Below, in pieces: positions 1-9,473 of a DNA stretch of 64,000 bases; positions within the stretch are counted from its first letter, which is position 1, and the number at the start of each line of letters is the position of its first letter. The DNA lies in the NCBI RefSeq assembly GCF_016698665.1, contig NZ_CP068046.1, positions 1,426,001 through 1,490,000 of the forward strand. The letters run 5' to 3'. The notes beneath the pieces were generated by a model. It was not told the origin of the DNA. It searched no databases and saw nothing but the letters and a program-made list of their open reading frames with translations. This DNA comes from Devosia rhizoryzae (GTDB lineage Bacteria > Pseudomonadota > Alphaproteobacteria > Rhizobiales > Devosiaceae). A program made the translations under genes and the position numbers.

Positions 1-1986
1 GCCGACGCCAAGCCGGTGCTCGACGAACTGGGCGTCCACTTCGAATCGTCGGCCTCCGAAGCGACGGCAGCGGCCATGCTTGCCGCCTCGGTCAATTATC
101 CCCTGCGCGGCGCCGTCACCTGGAAATCCACTGCCGGTACCAATGTCGCCTCCGACGCCCTCACCAATCTTGCCTCTAGCGGCGTCAAGGGTGGCGCGCT
201 GATCATCCTCGGCGAGGATTACGGCGAAGGCTCCTCCATCCCCCAGGAACGCAGCCATGCTTTTGCGATGAAGTCGCAGATGTGGCTGCTTGATCCACGC
301 CCCAATCTCGAATCCATCGTAAAGTCGGTCGAGGACGGATTTGCCCTCTCCGAAGCGTCTAACACCCCCGTCATGCTGCAGGTCCGCATCCGCGCCTGTC
401 ACGTCCACGGCCAGTTCGTCGCCAAGGACAACAAGCCACCTGCCTATTCGATGAAGGAAGCGCTGGAAAACCCGGTGCGCGATATCAGCCGCATCGTCCT
501 GCCGCCTATGTCGATTACCATCCACGACAAGGAAAAGCTCAACAAGCGCTGGCCGGCCGCCGTCGATTTTATCCGTGACAACAAGCTCAACGAGTTCTTC
601 GGCCCCGAGAAGGGTCCGGTGGGCATTGTACTGCAGGGCGGCATGTACAATTCGGTCATCCGCGGTCTGCAGCTGCTGGGCCTCGCCGACAGCTATGGCA
701 ACACGGCCGTCCCGCTCTATGTGCTCAACGTCACCTACCCGCTGGTGGATGACGAACTTGCGCGCTTCTGCCAGGGCAAGAGCGCCGTGCTGATGGTCGA
801 GGAAGGCCACCCGGACTACCTCGAACAGGCTGTCAACACCGCCCTGCGCCGCCGTGACATTCAGACCCGCGTCGCCGGCAAGGACCGGCTGCCGATGGGC
901 GGCGATTACACCGCCTCCGTGCTGATGAACGGAATTCAGTCGTTCCTCGCCGAGTTTGCCCCGCCGCTTCTCGGCAATCGCCCGCCCGTCCCGAGCGCCG
1001 ATGCCATTCTAGCCACCCCCGAGGTTGCAGCGCTGGCCGACGTCGTCCCTGCCCGCCCCGCCGGCTTCTGCACCGGCTGCCCCGAGCGCCCGATCTTTGC
1101 CGCCATGAAGCTCGTGGAAAAGGAGCTGGGCACCCACCACATCTCGGCCGATATCGGCTGCCATCTCTTCTCCATCCTGCCGCCCTTCAACATCGGCGGC
1201 AGCACAATGGGCTACGGCCTTGGCCCGGCTTCCGCTTCGGCCTTCAATGTCGATGCTGCAAAGCGCCCAATCTCGGTGATGGGCGATGGCGGTTTCTGGC
1301 ACAACGGCCTGTCGTCGAGTGTCGGCAACGCCGTCTACAACAAGCACGACGGCGTCATCATGATCGTCGACAATCACTATTCGGCAGCAACCGGCGGTCA
1401 GGATATCCTGTCATCCCGCGCCGAAAACCCGCTGCGCTCCACCAACAATTCGATCGCCAAGGCGGTCAAGGGCATCGGTGCCAACTGGGTCCGCCAGATC
1501 GATCGCACCTATGACGTCGGCAAGATGCGCGACACGCTCAAAGCGGCGCTGACCTCGAATGAGGAAGGGCCCAGGGTCATCGTCGCGTCGTCCGAATGCA
1601 TGCTCAACAAGCAGCGCCGTGAAAAGCCGCTGTTCTCCAAGTCGGTCAAGGACGGCAAACGCATGGTCCGCGAACGCTTCGGCGTCGACGAAGATACCTG
1701 CACCGGGGACCACGCCTGCATTCGCCTGTCGGGCTGCCCCTCGCTCTCGCTCAAGCACCTCGACGATCCGCTGCGCGACGACCCCGTGGTCGCGATCGAC
1801 AATTCCTGCGTCGGTTGCGGCAATTGCGGTGAGGTTTCGGAAGCGGCAGTGCTCTGCCCGTCGTTCTATCGCGCCGACATTATCTACAATCCGTCCGCCA
1901 CCGATCGCTTCATGGCGCGCGTCCGTTCCGCCATTATCGGTTTCTTCCAGCAGCGCCGCCAGGCGCGTCGCGTAAGTTTTGGTTGA
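1..1986 (+). CDS. iorA: Indolepyruvate ferredoxin oxidoreductase, alpha-type subunit (5' end outside window)
   Basis: This large subunit of a thiamine-diphosphate 2-oxoacid:ferredoxin oxidoreductase decarboxylates aryl-pyruvates (indolepyruvate, phenylpyruvate) to acyl-CoA. The frame is open from base 1, so the visible 661 residues lack the N-terminus. The TPP-binding signature GDGGFWHNG...VDNHY lies around residue 428. A C-terminal ferredoxin-like domain carries two cysteine clusters, CTGDHAC...GCP near residue 567 and CVGCGNCG...LCP near 603, which should hold two 4Fe-4S clusters. The family is clear; the true substrate is not shown by sequence. It is followed after 7 bp by its beta-type partner and is probably translationally linked to it. 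Confidence 0.9.
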   Translation, partial: ADAKPVLDELGVHFESSASEATAAAMLAASVNYPLRGAVTWKSTAGTNVASDALTNLASSGVKGGALIILGEDYGEGSSIPQERSHAFAMKSQMWLLDPRPNLESIVKSVEDGFALSEASNTPVMLQVRIRACHVHGQFVAKDNKPPAYSMKEALENPVRDISRIVLPPMSITIHDKEKLNKRWPAAVDFIRDNKLNEFFGPEKGPVGIVLQGGMYNSVIRGLQLLGLADSYGNTAVPLYVLNVTYPLVDDELARFCQGKSAVLMVEEGHPDYLEQAVNTALRRRDIQTRVAGKDRLPMGGDYTASVLMNGIQSFLAEFAPPLLGNRPPVPSADAILATPEVAALADVVPARPAGFCTGCPERPIFAAMKLVEKELGTHHISADIGCHLFSILPPFNIGGSTMGYGLGPASASAFNVDAAKRPISVMGDGGFWHNGLSSSVGNAVYNKHDGVIMIVDNHYSAATGGQDILSSRAENPLRSTNNSIAKAVKGIGANWVRQIDRTYDVGKMRDTLKAALTSNEEGPRVIVASSECMLNKQRREKPLFSKSVKDGKRMVRERFGVDEDTCTGDHACIRLSGCPSLSLKHLDDPLRDDPVVAIDNSCVGCGNCGEVSEAAVLCPSFYRADIIYNPSATDRFMARVRSAIIGFFQQRRQARRVSFG

Positions 1987-1993
1987 TCCCGTC

Positions 1994-3520
1994 ATGAGCA
2001 CTTACGAACGTCCTATCACGCTTGCGATCCTAGCCATGGGCGGCCAGGGCGGTGGCGTCCTTGCCGATTGGGTCGTGTCGATGGCCGAAGCCCAGGGCTG
2101 GGTTGCTCAGTCGACCTCGGTGCCCGGCGTTGCCCAACGCACCGGCGCCACAATCTATTACGTCGAGATGCTGATGCCGAGCGAAGGCCGGCACCCCGTG
2201 CTTTCGCTGATGCCAACACCGGGCGATGTCGATATCGTTCTCGCGGCCGAGTTCATGGAAGCCGGCCGCTCCATGCTGCGCGGCATCGTCACCCCGGATC
2301 GCACGACGCTCATCGCCTCGACCCACCGGTCTTATGCCGTTGGCGAAAAGGAAGTGCCGGGCGACGGCATCGGCGATCCGCAGGTCGTCGTCACCGCCGC
2401 CGGCATCGCCGCGCGCCACACGATCGCTTTCGACATGCAAGAGCTCGCCGAAAAGAACGGCAGCGTGATTTCCTCGGCCCTGTTCGGCGCCTTGGCCGGC
2501 TCTGAAGTCCTGCCCTTCCCGCGCTCCGCCTTTGAAGACGCTATTCGCGCAGGCGGCAAAGGCATCGAGGCAAGCCTTCGCGCCTTCGGCGCCGCCTACG
2601 AGCGCGCCCAGAGCGGCCATACCGAACCGGTCGTCCGGCGCGCCGAAAACACCCTCGACATGCCGCCCCGGTCCGTTGGACAGCCGCAGCTCGACAAGCT
2701 GCTCACCCGCCTTCATGCGAACTTGCCCGAAGCATTGCGCCCTATGGCCTATGCAGGCCTCCGCAAGGTGGTCGATTTCCAGGACGCCCGCTACGGCGAC
2801 GAATATCTCGACCAGCTCGAAGCCCTTTACAGCCTAGATCTGGGTGCCAACGGCCTCGCGCACGATCTGGCGTTCACCGAAACGGCCGCCAAATACCTCG
2901 CCAACGCCATGGCTTATGACGACGTGGTGCGCGTCGCCGATCTCAAGACGCGTGCCAGCCGCTTCGAGCGCGTGCGCAAGGAAGTCGGCGCCCGTCAAGA
3001 ACAGCTGGTCTACACCACCGAATACATGCACCCGCGCATGGAAGAAGTCGTCGGCACCATGCCTGAGCGCATGGGTAAATGGGTCCTTGGCAACAAGAAG
3101 CTCTACGATGGCCTCGATCGCTTCGTGAACAAGGGACGCCGCGTGCGCACCGGCACCGTATTTTGGTTCATGGGCCTTTACGTCGTGTCCGCCCTCAAGC
3201 CGATGCGCCGCGGCATGCTGCGCCATCGCATAGAAATGGACCACATCGCCGCCTGGCTTGATCTGGCGAAAAGCCATCTCTCGGCCAACTACGATCTGGC
3301 AGTGCAGGTTCTGGCGACACGGCGTCTGGTGAAGGGGTACTCCGATACCCATAGCCGCGGCGAAGCTAAATTCGATCGGGTGCTTTCCGCTGTGCCCATG
3401 CTGGCTGATCGCCCCGACGGCGGCGCCTGGCTGAGCCGGCTGGTTCAGGCAGCTCTGGCGGACGAAGCCGGCAAGGCTCTGGAAGGCGCACTCAGCACCG
3501 TTCGCACCCTCCAGGCTTAG
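1994..3520 (+). CDS. iorB: Indolepyruvate oxidoreductase, beta-type subunit with C-terminal DUF6537-like extension
   Basis: This is the partner of the preceding TPP/Fe-S subunit. The N-terminal part (residues 1 to about 200) has the pyruvate-ferredoxin-oxidoreductase gamma fold signature LAILAMGGQGGGVLADW. The rest, to residue 508, matches the long extension (DUF6537) of fused aerobic IOR proteins and makes it much longer than archaeal IorB (about 200 residues). The ATG was chosen over an upstream in-frame TTG that overlaps iorA. Its stop shares TTAG with the convergent MarR gene. Confidence 0.87.
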   Translation: MSTYERPITLAILAMGGQGGGVLADWVVSMAEAQGWVAQSTSVPGVAQRTGATIYYVEMLMPSEGRHPVLSLMPTPGDVDIVLAAEFMEAGRSMLRGIVTPDRTTLIASTHRSYAVGEKEVPGDGIGDPQVVVTAAGIAARHTIAFDMQELAEKNGSVISSALFGALAGSEVLPFPRSAFEDAIRAGGKGIEASLRAFGAAYERAQSGHTEPVVRRAENTLDMPPRSVGQPQLDKLLTRLHANLPEALRPMAYAGLRKVVDFQDARYGDEYLDQLEALYSLDLGANGLAHDLAFTETAAKYLANAMAYDDVVRVADLKTRASRFERVRKEVGARQEQLVYTTEYMHPRMEEVVGTMPERMGKWVLGNKKLYDGLDRFVNKGRRVRTGTVFWFMGLYVVSALKPMRRGMLRHRIEMDHIAAWLDLAKSHLSANYDLAVQVLATRRLVKGYSDTHSRGEAKFDRVLSAVPMLADRPDGGAWLSRLVQAALADEAGKALEGALSTVRTLQA

Positions 3521-4044
3521 TCCGCGGGGTCGTCGGCCGTGGTTTCGCTGCCCAGGCGCTTGTCCATGTTGCGCAGGACTTTATGCAGCGTATCGACAAA
3601 GCGATCGTATTCGTCTGCTTCCACGCCTTCGAAGAGGTCGGCGTAAAGGCCGTACAGCAGCGGCCAGGCTTCGGCGAAGGCTGTCCGGCCCACCTCGGTA
3701 ATATAGAGCTCGCGCACCCGCATGTCGTCGCTGCGCGACTGCCGCCGCACGAATCCCTGCCCCTCGAGCGCATCAAGCGTGCGGCTCATGGTCGATTGCT
3801 CCACCACCGCCAGATAGGCGAGTTCGTTCACCGTCAGCCCGGGCGAGATGGTCAGGATCGACAGCGCCCGCATCTTGGCTGTCGTCAGGCCGCTGTTTTT
3901 CAACACCTCCTGCAGGTGCGCGCTATAGCTCGCGGAAAGCCGATTTATGAGGTATGGCGCAAACTGATTGAGCCCGATCTCGCCCAGGCTGGGCAGCCGG
4001 CTGTCACTGCTCTGCCGCAAGGAGCCAATCAGATACTTCGCCAC
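3517..4044 (-). CDS. MarR-family transcriptional regulator
   Basis: A 175-residue winged-helix regulator. The central segment LTVNELAYLAVVEQSTMSRT, followed by LDALEGQGFVRR and a wing containing RSDDMRVRELYIT, is the MarR DNA-binding region; flanking helices would form the dimer interface. It is the last gene of a minus-strand run cyclase, FAD oxidoreductase, marR (34-bp gap), and converges on the iorAB pair with a 4-bp overlap. MarR proteins usually repress adjacent catabolic or efflux genes until a phenolic or aromatic ligand binds. Control of this cluster is inferred from position only. Confidence 0.88.
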   Translation of the reverse strand: MAKYLIGSLRQSSDSRLPSLGEIGLNQFAPYLINRLSASYSAHLQEVLKNSGLTTAKMRALSILTISPGLTVNELAYLAVVEQSTMSRTLDALEGQGFVRRQSRSDDMRVRELYITEVGRTAFAEAWPLLYGLYADLFEGVEADEYDRFVDTLHKVLRNMDKRLGSETTADDPAD

Positions 4045-4078
4045 TGTGCGGGACCTTCTTTACGTTCTTGAGGCCAGC

Positions 4079-5659
4079 CTAGCGCAGGGCTTTGGCGAGG
4101 AGGAAGCCGGAACCGCCACCAAGACCGGGGCCGGGATGGCTGGCCGCACCGATGTGGTAGAGATTGCGCACATGAGTAGTGTGGTTGACCGAGGTCTTCA
4201 AGGGACGCCAGACGAAGAACTGGTCGATGCCGCAATAGCCGCCATAGGGATCGCCACCGACAAGATTGATGTTCATCCGCTCGAGATTGGCCGGCGAATA
4301 GCAGGTTCGTTTGATGACTGCCGTGTCGAAATTAGCAATGTGTTGGCGCAATATGGCCTCGATGCGATCGGCGTAAGATTCCCGGATCGCCTCGGTCCAT
4401 TTCCCGTCCGCCCCGATGTCGATTTCACCTGCCGCATCGCCCTTGATGTGTCGCGGCGCCTCCGGCAGTTGCAGCCAAAGAATTGCCTGCCCTTCCGGGG
4501 CCCGGCTCGGGTCGAGTGCCGTCGGCTGCCCCACGCAGATCGTCGGCACTGCCGGCAGCATGCCGCGTTCCGCCTCGTTGGATGCCTTGGATACCCCATC
4601 GAGCCCAGGCGTTAGGTGGATCAACGCGGCCTTTTCGAGCCCCTGCGCGATCCACTGCGGCGGCTCACGCAGCGCATAGTGGATCTGCATATCGCCCTTG
4701 CCATAGCGGAAATTTGCGACGCCCTCGCTGACCTCTGCCGGCTTGGGTTGCCCCGCCAAAAACCGATCGTATAGCTGGCCCGGCGCCACGGAACAGATGA
4801 CACCCTTTCTTGCCCTAAGCGTCGTGCCATCCGCCAGCGTCACGCCCGTGGCGTTGCCCTTGCCGTCGAGAACGACCGAAGCCACGTCGGAACCGGTTCG
4901 GATTTCGCCGCGCTGCTCGGCAATCAATCCGGAAAAGGCCTTGACCGCATTGGCCGCGCCGCCCTTGACGATCGGCGCCCCGGCCGCTTCCAGCGCAAAG
5001 CCGATGACCTTTAGCATCTGCCCCGAATAGGTGCTGTCGGGATTGAGCCCGCAATGCAGCACCCATGGCGCAAAAAGCGCCCGCATCGCCTCGGAGCGGT
5101 AGCGGGTTTCAAGGTATGCTCGCGCTGGCGTCAGCGCCTCACCAGCAAAGTTGGCAAGCCCGCGCGGCCCTCGCTTCCAAAGCTCCTTACCGATCATCCT
5201 TAGGGTATCGACCGACCAGAGACGACCGCCCAAAAGCCCGAACACGAAGCCCATATCGCCGCCGAAGCGATCCATCTCGCGCTGGAACGCAGGACCATCC
5301 ATTGCATCGGTGGCTCCGAACGTCTTGAGATTGCGCGCACGATCCGTACTGAGCACGAGGCTGGTATTGTCCGGAAGCACCACGGCCGTCGGCGCATCGG
5401 TGTGGCAGAATTCGAGCCCGTGCCGCGCCAGATCCGGGCCGAGCGCGGCATAGGCTGGCGAGGTGATAAACAACACAAAGGTCGTCGCCATTACGTCATG
5501 GCGGAAACCCGGAACGGTAATCTCTTCCGTGCGCAGGCAGCCGCCAGCCACTGCCTCGCGCTCTAGGACAAGCGCCTTGTTGCCCTTCTTGCCCAGCATG
5601 GCGGCCGCGACCAGCGCATTGATGCCGCTTCCGACAACGATGTAGTCCGCGTCCGCCAT
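4079..5659 (-). CDS. NAD(P)/FAD-dependent oxidoreductase, phytoene-dehydrogenase/PYROXD2-like (copy 1)
   Basis: A 526-residue flavoprotein of the COG1233 (CrtI-like) group. It has an N-terminal Rossmann motif YIVVGSGINALVAAAMLGKKG, an RTEEITVPGFRHD segment typical of the group, and a C-terminal FAD-binding motif NLYHIGAASHPGPGLGGGSG. No carotenoid genes are nearby, so carotenoid desaturation is unlikely. It is paralogous to the divergent flavoprotein about 1 kb upstream and lies 12 bp downstream of the cyclase gene in one operon. The substrate is unknown. Confidence 0.85.
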   Translation of the reverse strand: MADADYIVVGSGINALVAAAMLGKKGNKALVLEREAVAGGCLRTEEITVPGFRHDVMATTFVLFITSPAYAALGPDLARHGLEFCHTDAPTAVVLPDNTSLVLSTDRARNLKTFGATDAMDGPAFQREMDRFGGDMGFVFGLLGGRLWSVDTLRMIGKELWKRGPRGLANFAGEALTPARAYLETRYRSEAMRALFAPWVLHCGLNPDSTYSGQMLKVIGFALEAAGAPIVKGGAANAVKAFSGLIAEQRGEIRTGSDVASVVLDGKGNATGVTLADGTTLRARKGVICSVAPGQLYDRFLAGQPKPAEVSEGVANFRYGKGDMQIHYALREPPQWIAQGLEKAALIHLTPGLDGVSKASNEAERGMLPAVPTICVGQPTALDPSRAPEGQAILWLQLPEAPRHIKGDAAGEIDIGADGKWTEAIRESYADRIEAILRQHIANFDTAVIKRTCYSPANLERMNINLVGGDPYGGYCGIDQFFVWRPLKTSVNHTTHVRNLYHIGAASHPGPGLGGGSGFLLAKALR

Positions 5660-5671
5660 GGTGAGCTCCGA

Positions 5672-6463
5672 TCAGTTGCGCGGGACGATGGCGAAGGCGC
5701 GAACCGGGCTGCCGGTGCCGCCCACGATCTTGAGTGGTGCCACGACCAGCATGGCGCCGGTGGGCGGCAGCTTGTCGAGATTGGTCAGGCTGGCAAGGCC
5801 ATAGCTGCCGACACCGAGAAGAAGGTTGTGCGCCGGGAACGGCGGATCAAACGTCGCAGCAGCACCGGCATCAGTACCGACGCATTCGCTGCCAAAGCCG
5901 ATGGCCTTCTTCTCGACCAGATACTGCACGCAATCGACGCTCGGTCCCGGCGTGTGCGGGCCGTTTTCGTCGGCATTGAGGAATGTCTCGGTGCTCCTGT
6001 TACGCGGGTACCAGTCCGAGCGCAGGCAGACCCATGTGCCCGGCTTGATCTCGCCATGCTCGGCTTCCCAGGCCCTGACGCCATCGGCGGTGAGGAGGAA
6101 ATCCGGGTTCTCCGCCACTTCCTTGGAGCAATCGATCACGGCGACTGGCGCCACGAAGTTCTTGACCGGTACGGTATCGGTGGTGTTCTCGGCTAGATCC
6201 TTGCCCGAGACCCAGTGCGAGGGCGCGTCGAAATGGGTGCCGGTGTGCTCGCCCAGTTCCATCCAGCCCCAGGCCCACCAGGGACCATTTTTGTCATAGG
6301 CCGAGATTTCGTGCATCTTGAACTTGGGCGTGTTCTTGGCAAAATCGGGCGGCAGATACAGCACCGGCGTGTCTGGCCCAAGGGGGGCGGTGAGGTCGAC
6401 GATTTCGATGCTGCCGTCCAAAAGGGCCGTGCCAAGATTGGCCAGTGTCTGTTGCGCGCTCAT
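5672..6463 (-). CDS. Cyclase family protein (kynurenine-formamidase-like metal hydrolase)
   Basis: A 263-residue protein of the cyclase fold (PF04199; KynB and isatin-hydrolase superfamily). The metal-site motif HTGTHFDAPSH is intact near residue 80 and is preceded by LTAPLGPDTPVLYLP. The family hydrolyses amide or lactam bonds such as N-formylkynurenine or isatin. The start at MSAQQ was preferred over one five codons upstream because AGGAG lies six bases before it. It is the first gene of the cyclase, oxidoreductase, marR operon. No tryptophan dioxygenase is visible, so formylkynurenine is only one possible substrate. Confidence 0.82.
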   Translation of the reverse strand: MSAQQTLANLGTALLDGSIEIVDLTAPLGPDTPVLYLPPDFAKNTPKFKMHEISAYDKNGPWWAWGWMELGEHTGTHFDAPSHWVSGKDLAENTTDTVPVKNFVAPVAVIDCSKEVAENPDFLLTADGVRAWEAEHGEIKPGTWVCLRSDWYPRNRSTETFLNADENGPHTPGPSVDCVQYLVEKKAIGFGSECVGTDAGAAATFDPPFPAHNLLLGVGSYGLASLTNLDKLPPTGAMLVVAPLKIVGGTGSPVRAFAIVPRN

Positions 6464-6536
6464 GCTTTTCTCCTGCACATAAACTGTTGCGGCATTGTCT
6501 GCCGGCGTTCCACTCCAAGCGGAATGCTACGGCATA

Positions 6537-6550
6537 TGCATGGACATGCA
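6537..6550. promoter_or_regulatory. Inverted repeat in divergent promoter region, candidate operator
   Basis: TGCATGGACATGCA is a perfect 6-bp inverted repeat with a 2-base spacer in the 197-bp gap between the divergently transcribed cyclase and FAD oxidoreductase genes. It is overlapped on its left by GCATATGC. Size and symmetry suit a dimeric regulator such as the MarR protein of this operon, but no binding is shown. Confidence 0.35.
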
Positions 6551-6660
6551 AGGCCCTAAATCCCCCAATCCCGGCCATTAGAAAGATATTTTAGGTTCAA
6601 AATATTGGCAGCTGCATATTCTTGCGGCACGATCGGCTGCAATGACCATGAGGGACTGGC

Positions 6661-8226
6661 ATGAGCGAATTCGACGCAATCGTTGTGGGTGCCGGGGTCA
6701 ACGGACTGGCGGCGGGGGTCCATCTGAGCCAGCGTGGCTGGCGCGTTCTGGTGCTCGAAAAAGCGAGCGCCCCCGGCGGCGCCGTCCGAACGGAAGAGAT
6801 CACGCTTCCCGGTTTTCGGCATGATCTTTACGCGATGAATCTCTCGATGTTCGCTGGCTCCGCATTTTACGCCGAACACAAGACCGCGCTCGATGCTCAG
6901 GGCCTTGCCTTTGTCCCGGTCGCCAACAGCTTTGCCAGCCCCTTCCCCATCGGCAATTGGCTGGGCGTCAGCACCGACCTCGACAAAACCACCGCCCGCA
7001 TCGAAGACCTCTCACCCGCCGATGCCGCGACCTGGCGCCGGATGGCTCAGGACTTCGCCACCGAAGCCCCCTTCGTCGGCGGCATCATGGGCCAGCCGAT
7101 GCCTTCATTCGGCGCCGTAAAACTGCTGATCAAGGCCTGGCGGAAAAAGGGCTTGCCTTGGGTCCGCGACATGGTCCGCTTGCTGCTCGCTTCGCCCCGC
7201 AACTATCTCGACCCGCGCTTCGAAAGTCCCGAAGTCCGTGCCCTCATGGCCGCATGGGGCTTGCACCTCGATTTTGGCCCTGATGTCGCTGGCGGCGCGG
7301 TTTTCCCCTATCTCGAATCCATGGCCAACCAGAATTTCGGCATGGTTATTGGCCAGGGCGGTGCCGACACGATCATCAAGGCCATGGTCGGCGTCATCGA
7401 GGCATCGAACGGCGAAGTGCGCCCCAATGCTGAAGTGGCACAGATCCTTCAGTCCGGCGGCAGGGCGACGGGCGTTCGGCTTCTAGACGGTACCGAAATT
7501 GCGGCCAAGCGCGCCGTCATTGCCAATACCCACCCTTCGATCCTGGCCAGGACGCTGGTGCCCGGCATCGACAAGAGCTTCGCCGCGGCAGCTGGCAAGT
7601 TCCGCCCCGGCCCCGGCGCGATGATGATCCACCTCGCCATGGACGGGCTGCCCGACTGGTCCGCCAGCCCGGAACTCAAGACCTTCGCCTATGTCCATCT
7701 GGCTCCCAGCTACGACGTGATGAGCGCCGTCTATCACGAGGCAATGTCGGGTCTCCTGCCGCGCGAACCGGTGCTGGTGGTCGGCCAGCCCACCGCCATC
7801 GACCCGAGCCGCGCGCCAGATGGCAAGCACGTCCTCTGGGTTCAGGTTCGCGTCGTCCCCTATGAGATCAAGGGCGATGCTTCAGGCAGCATTGCCGCCC
7901 GCCATTGGGACGAAGCCAAGCAGCCCTATGCCGATCGCGTCCTCGATCTCATCGAGCGTTACGCTCCCGGCATGCGCAACAAGATCATCGCCTCGGCCGT
8001 ATTGTCACCGCTCGATCTCGAACGTGCCAACCCCAACCTCGTCCGGGGCGACTCGCTTTCCGGCAGCCATCACCTCGACCAGAACTTCCTGTTCCGCCCC
8101 GCTGGCGGCTGGTCGCGCTATCGTACGCCGGTCAAGGATCTTTACATGGTCGGCGCCAGCACCTGGCCTGGCGCCGGTACAGGCGTTGGTTCAGGCTACA
8201 TGCTGGCGAAAATGCTGGCGCGTTAG
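6661..8226 (+). CDS. NAD(P)/FAD-dependent oxidoreductase, phytoene-dehydrogenase/PYROXD2-like (copy 2)
   Basis: A 521-residue paralogue of the minus-strand flavoprotein. The N-terminal dinucleotide motif is [21 protein letters not shown], followed by [17 protein letters not shown]; the C-terminal motif is [20 protein letters not shown]. It is divergent from the cyclase operon across a shared promoter region. Its stop overlaps the convergent class V PLP gene by four bases. Two paralogues in one cluster suggest sequential or subunit-like roles in oxidising the same compound. That is inference; the substrate is not recognisable. Confidence 0.85.
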   Translation: MSEFDAIVVGAGVNGLAAGVHLSQRGWRVLVLEKASAPGGAVRTEEITLPGFRHDLYAMNLSMFAGSAFYAEHKTALDAQGLAFVPVANSFASPFPIGNWLGVSTDLDKTTARIEDLSPADAATWRRMAQDFATEAPFVGGIMGQPMPSFGAVKLLIKAWRKKGLPWVRDMVRLLLASPRNYLDPRFESPEVRALMAAWGLHLDFGPDVAGGAVFPYLESMANQNFGMVIGQGGADTIIKAMVGVIEASNGEVRPNAEVAQILQSGGRATGVRLLDGTEIAAKRAVIANTHPSILARTLVPGIDKSFAAAAGKFRPGPGAMMIHLAMDGLPDWSASPELKTFAYVHLAPSYDVMSAVYHEAMSGLLPREPVLVVGQPTAIDPSRAPDGKHVLWVQVRVVPYEIKGDASGSIAARHWDEAKQPYADRVLDLIERYAPGMRNKIIASAVLSPLDLERANPNLVRGDSLSGSHHLDQNFLFRPAGGWSRYRTPVKDLYMVGASTWPGAGTGVGSGYMLAKMLAR

Positions 8227-9461
8227 CGCGCCAGTATTTCACCCAACGCCTCATCGAACTGCGCGATTTCATCGAGCGTATTGTAGTGCACAAGCGACAC
8301 GCGCACCGCGCCGCTGTTCATGGCCAGCCCTAGCCGCGCCATCAGCCGCGGCGCAAACATGTGCCCGTCGCGAACGCCGATATCCCGCTCCGCCATTCCC
8401 TGCGCTACTTCACCGGGCCCAATATTTGGCACATTGAAGCTGATCGTCGGCACCCTTCCCGCAGCCCGGTCGGCAATGCCATAGATCGTGGCTCCGCGCC
8501 GGCGCAGCACATCGAGCATCGCCTCTGACAGCGTCAGTTCATACTGCTGGACCGCCGACATCGCTGCTGCAATTGCGGCGCGACGCGACAGTCCACCTCC
8601 GCCGAACCCCTGCCCCAGCTCTTCAAGATAGCGCACCGACCCATCCATCCCGGCAACGTTCTCATAAACGAACGTCCCTACCTCGATCTTGAACGGCGGC
8701 TCGTTCGGGATGAAATCCTCGCGGAAGGTCGGCAACGCTCGCAGCAGCTCCAGCCGCCCCCACAAAAAACCCATATGCGGCGAAAACGTCTTGTACCCCG
8801 AGCACACGAGGTAATCGCAGTCCCAGGCCTGCACGTCGACCAGCGCATGCGGCGTATAGTGTACGCAATCGACGAACAGCTCGGCGCCTACTTCATGCGT
8901 CATCGCCGCCACCGATGCGATGTCCACCAGTGTCCCCAGCGCATGCGACGCGGCGGTGCACGCCACGAGCCGCGTCCGCTCGCTGAGCAGCGGCGCCAAA
9001 TCCTCGACATGCAGCGTGCCATTGTCGCGCATGCGCCAAATTACGCATTTGGCGCCGATTTGCTCGAGCGCGAGCCAAGTCGAGACATTGGCGTCATGGT
9101 CGAGATCGGTCACCACTATTTCCGGACGATCGCCTAGCGTCTGCCCAATGCCGAGACTCACCAGCCGGATAAACGAGGTCGCGTTCATGCCGAACGAAAT
9201 TTCGGCCGGATCGTAGGCATTGACCAGAAGCGCCACGCTCTCCCGCGCCGCCGCTACGCCGGCATCAACAGTCCGGCTGAGGCCATAACGCCCACCCCGC
9301 TGCACATTGTGCATGAGGAGGTGATCGCGCACCGCATTGAGCGACAGGTCAGGCAGCTGCGCCCCGGCGGCATTGTCGAAGTATAGGTGCCCGCTATTGT
9401 GCGCGAGCGCAGGAAAGCGCGCCCGAACCGCGCTGATCGGGAACGAGTGGTCGATTGCCAC
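8223..9461 (-). CDS. Class V aminotransferase-fold PLP enzyme, SufS-like but lacking the catalytic cysteine
   Basis: A 412-residue fold-type I PLP enzyme resembling group II cysteine desulfurases. The PLP lysine lies in [17 protein letters not shown]. At the place where SufS proteins have GHHCAMP, this protein reads GHMFAPR, with phenylalanine where the persulfide-forming cysteine should be. Cysteine desulfuration through a protein persulfide is therefore unlikely; a lyase, epimerase or transaminase-like reaction fits better. It ends the downstream side of an amino-acid ABC transporter operon (12-bp gap), which suggests it acts on the imported compound. Confidence 0.83.
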   Translation of the reverse strand: MAIDHSFPISAVRARFPALAHNSGHLYFDNAAGAQLPDLSLNAVRDHLLMHNVQRGGRYGLSRTVDAGVAAARESVALLVNAYDPAEISFGMNATSFIRLVSLGIGQTLGDRPEIVVTDLDHDANVSTWLALEQIGAKCVIWRMRDNGTLHVEDLAPLLSERTRLVACTAASHALGTLVDIASVAAMTHEVGAELFVDCVHYTPHALVDVQAWDCDYLVCSGYKTFSPHMGFLWGRLELLRALPTFREDFIPNEPPFKIEVGTFVYENVAGMDGSVRYLEELGQGFGGGGLSRRAAIAAAMSAVQQYELTLSEAMLDVLRRRGATIYGIADRAAGRVPTISFNVPNIGPGEVAQGMAERDIGVRDGHMFAPRLMARLGLAMNSGAVRVSLVHYNTLDEIAQFDEALGEILAR

Positions 9462-9473
9462 GATATGAATTTC

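Noticed and set aside
4079-8226. Carotenoid biosynthesis cluster suggested by phytoene-dehydrogenase-like proteins
   Set aside because: There is no crtB, crtE or crtY gene nearby, and the proteins match the broader COG1233 group.
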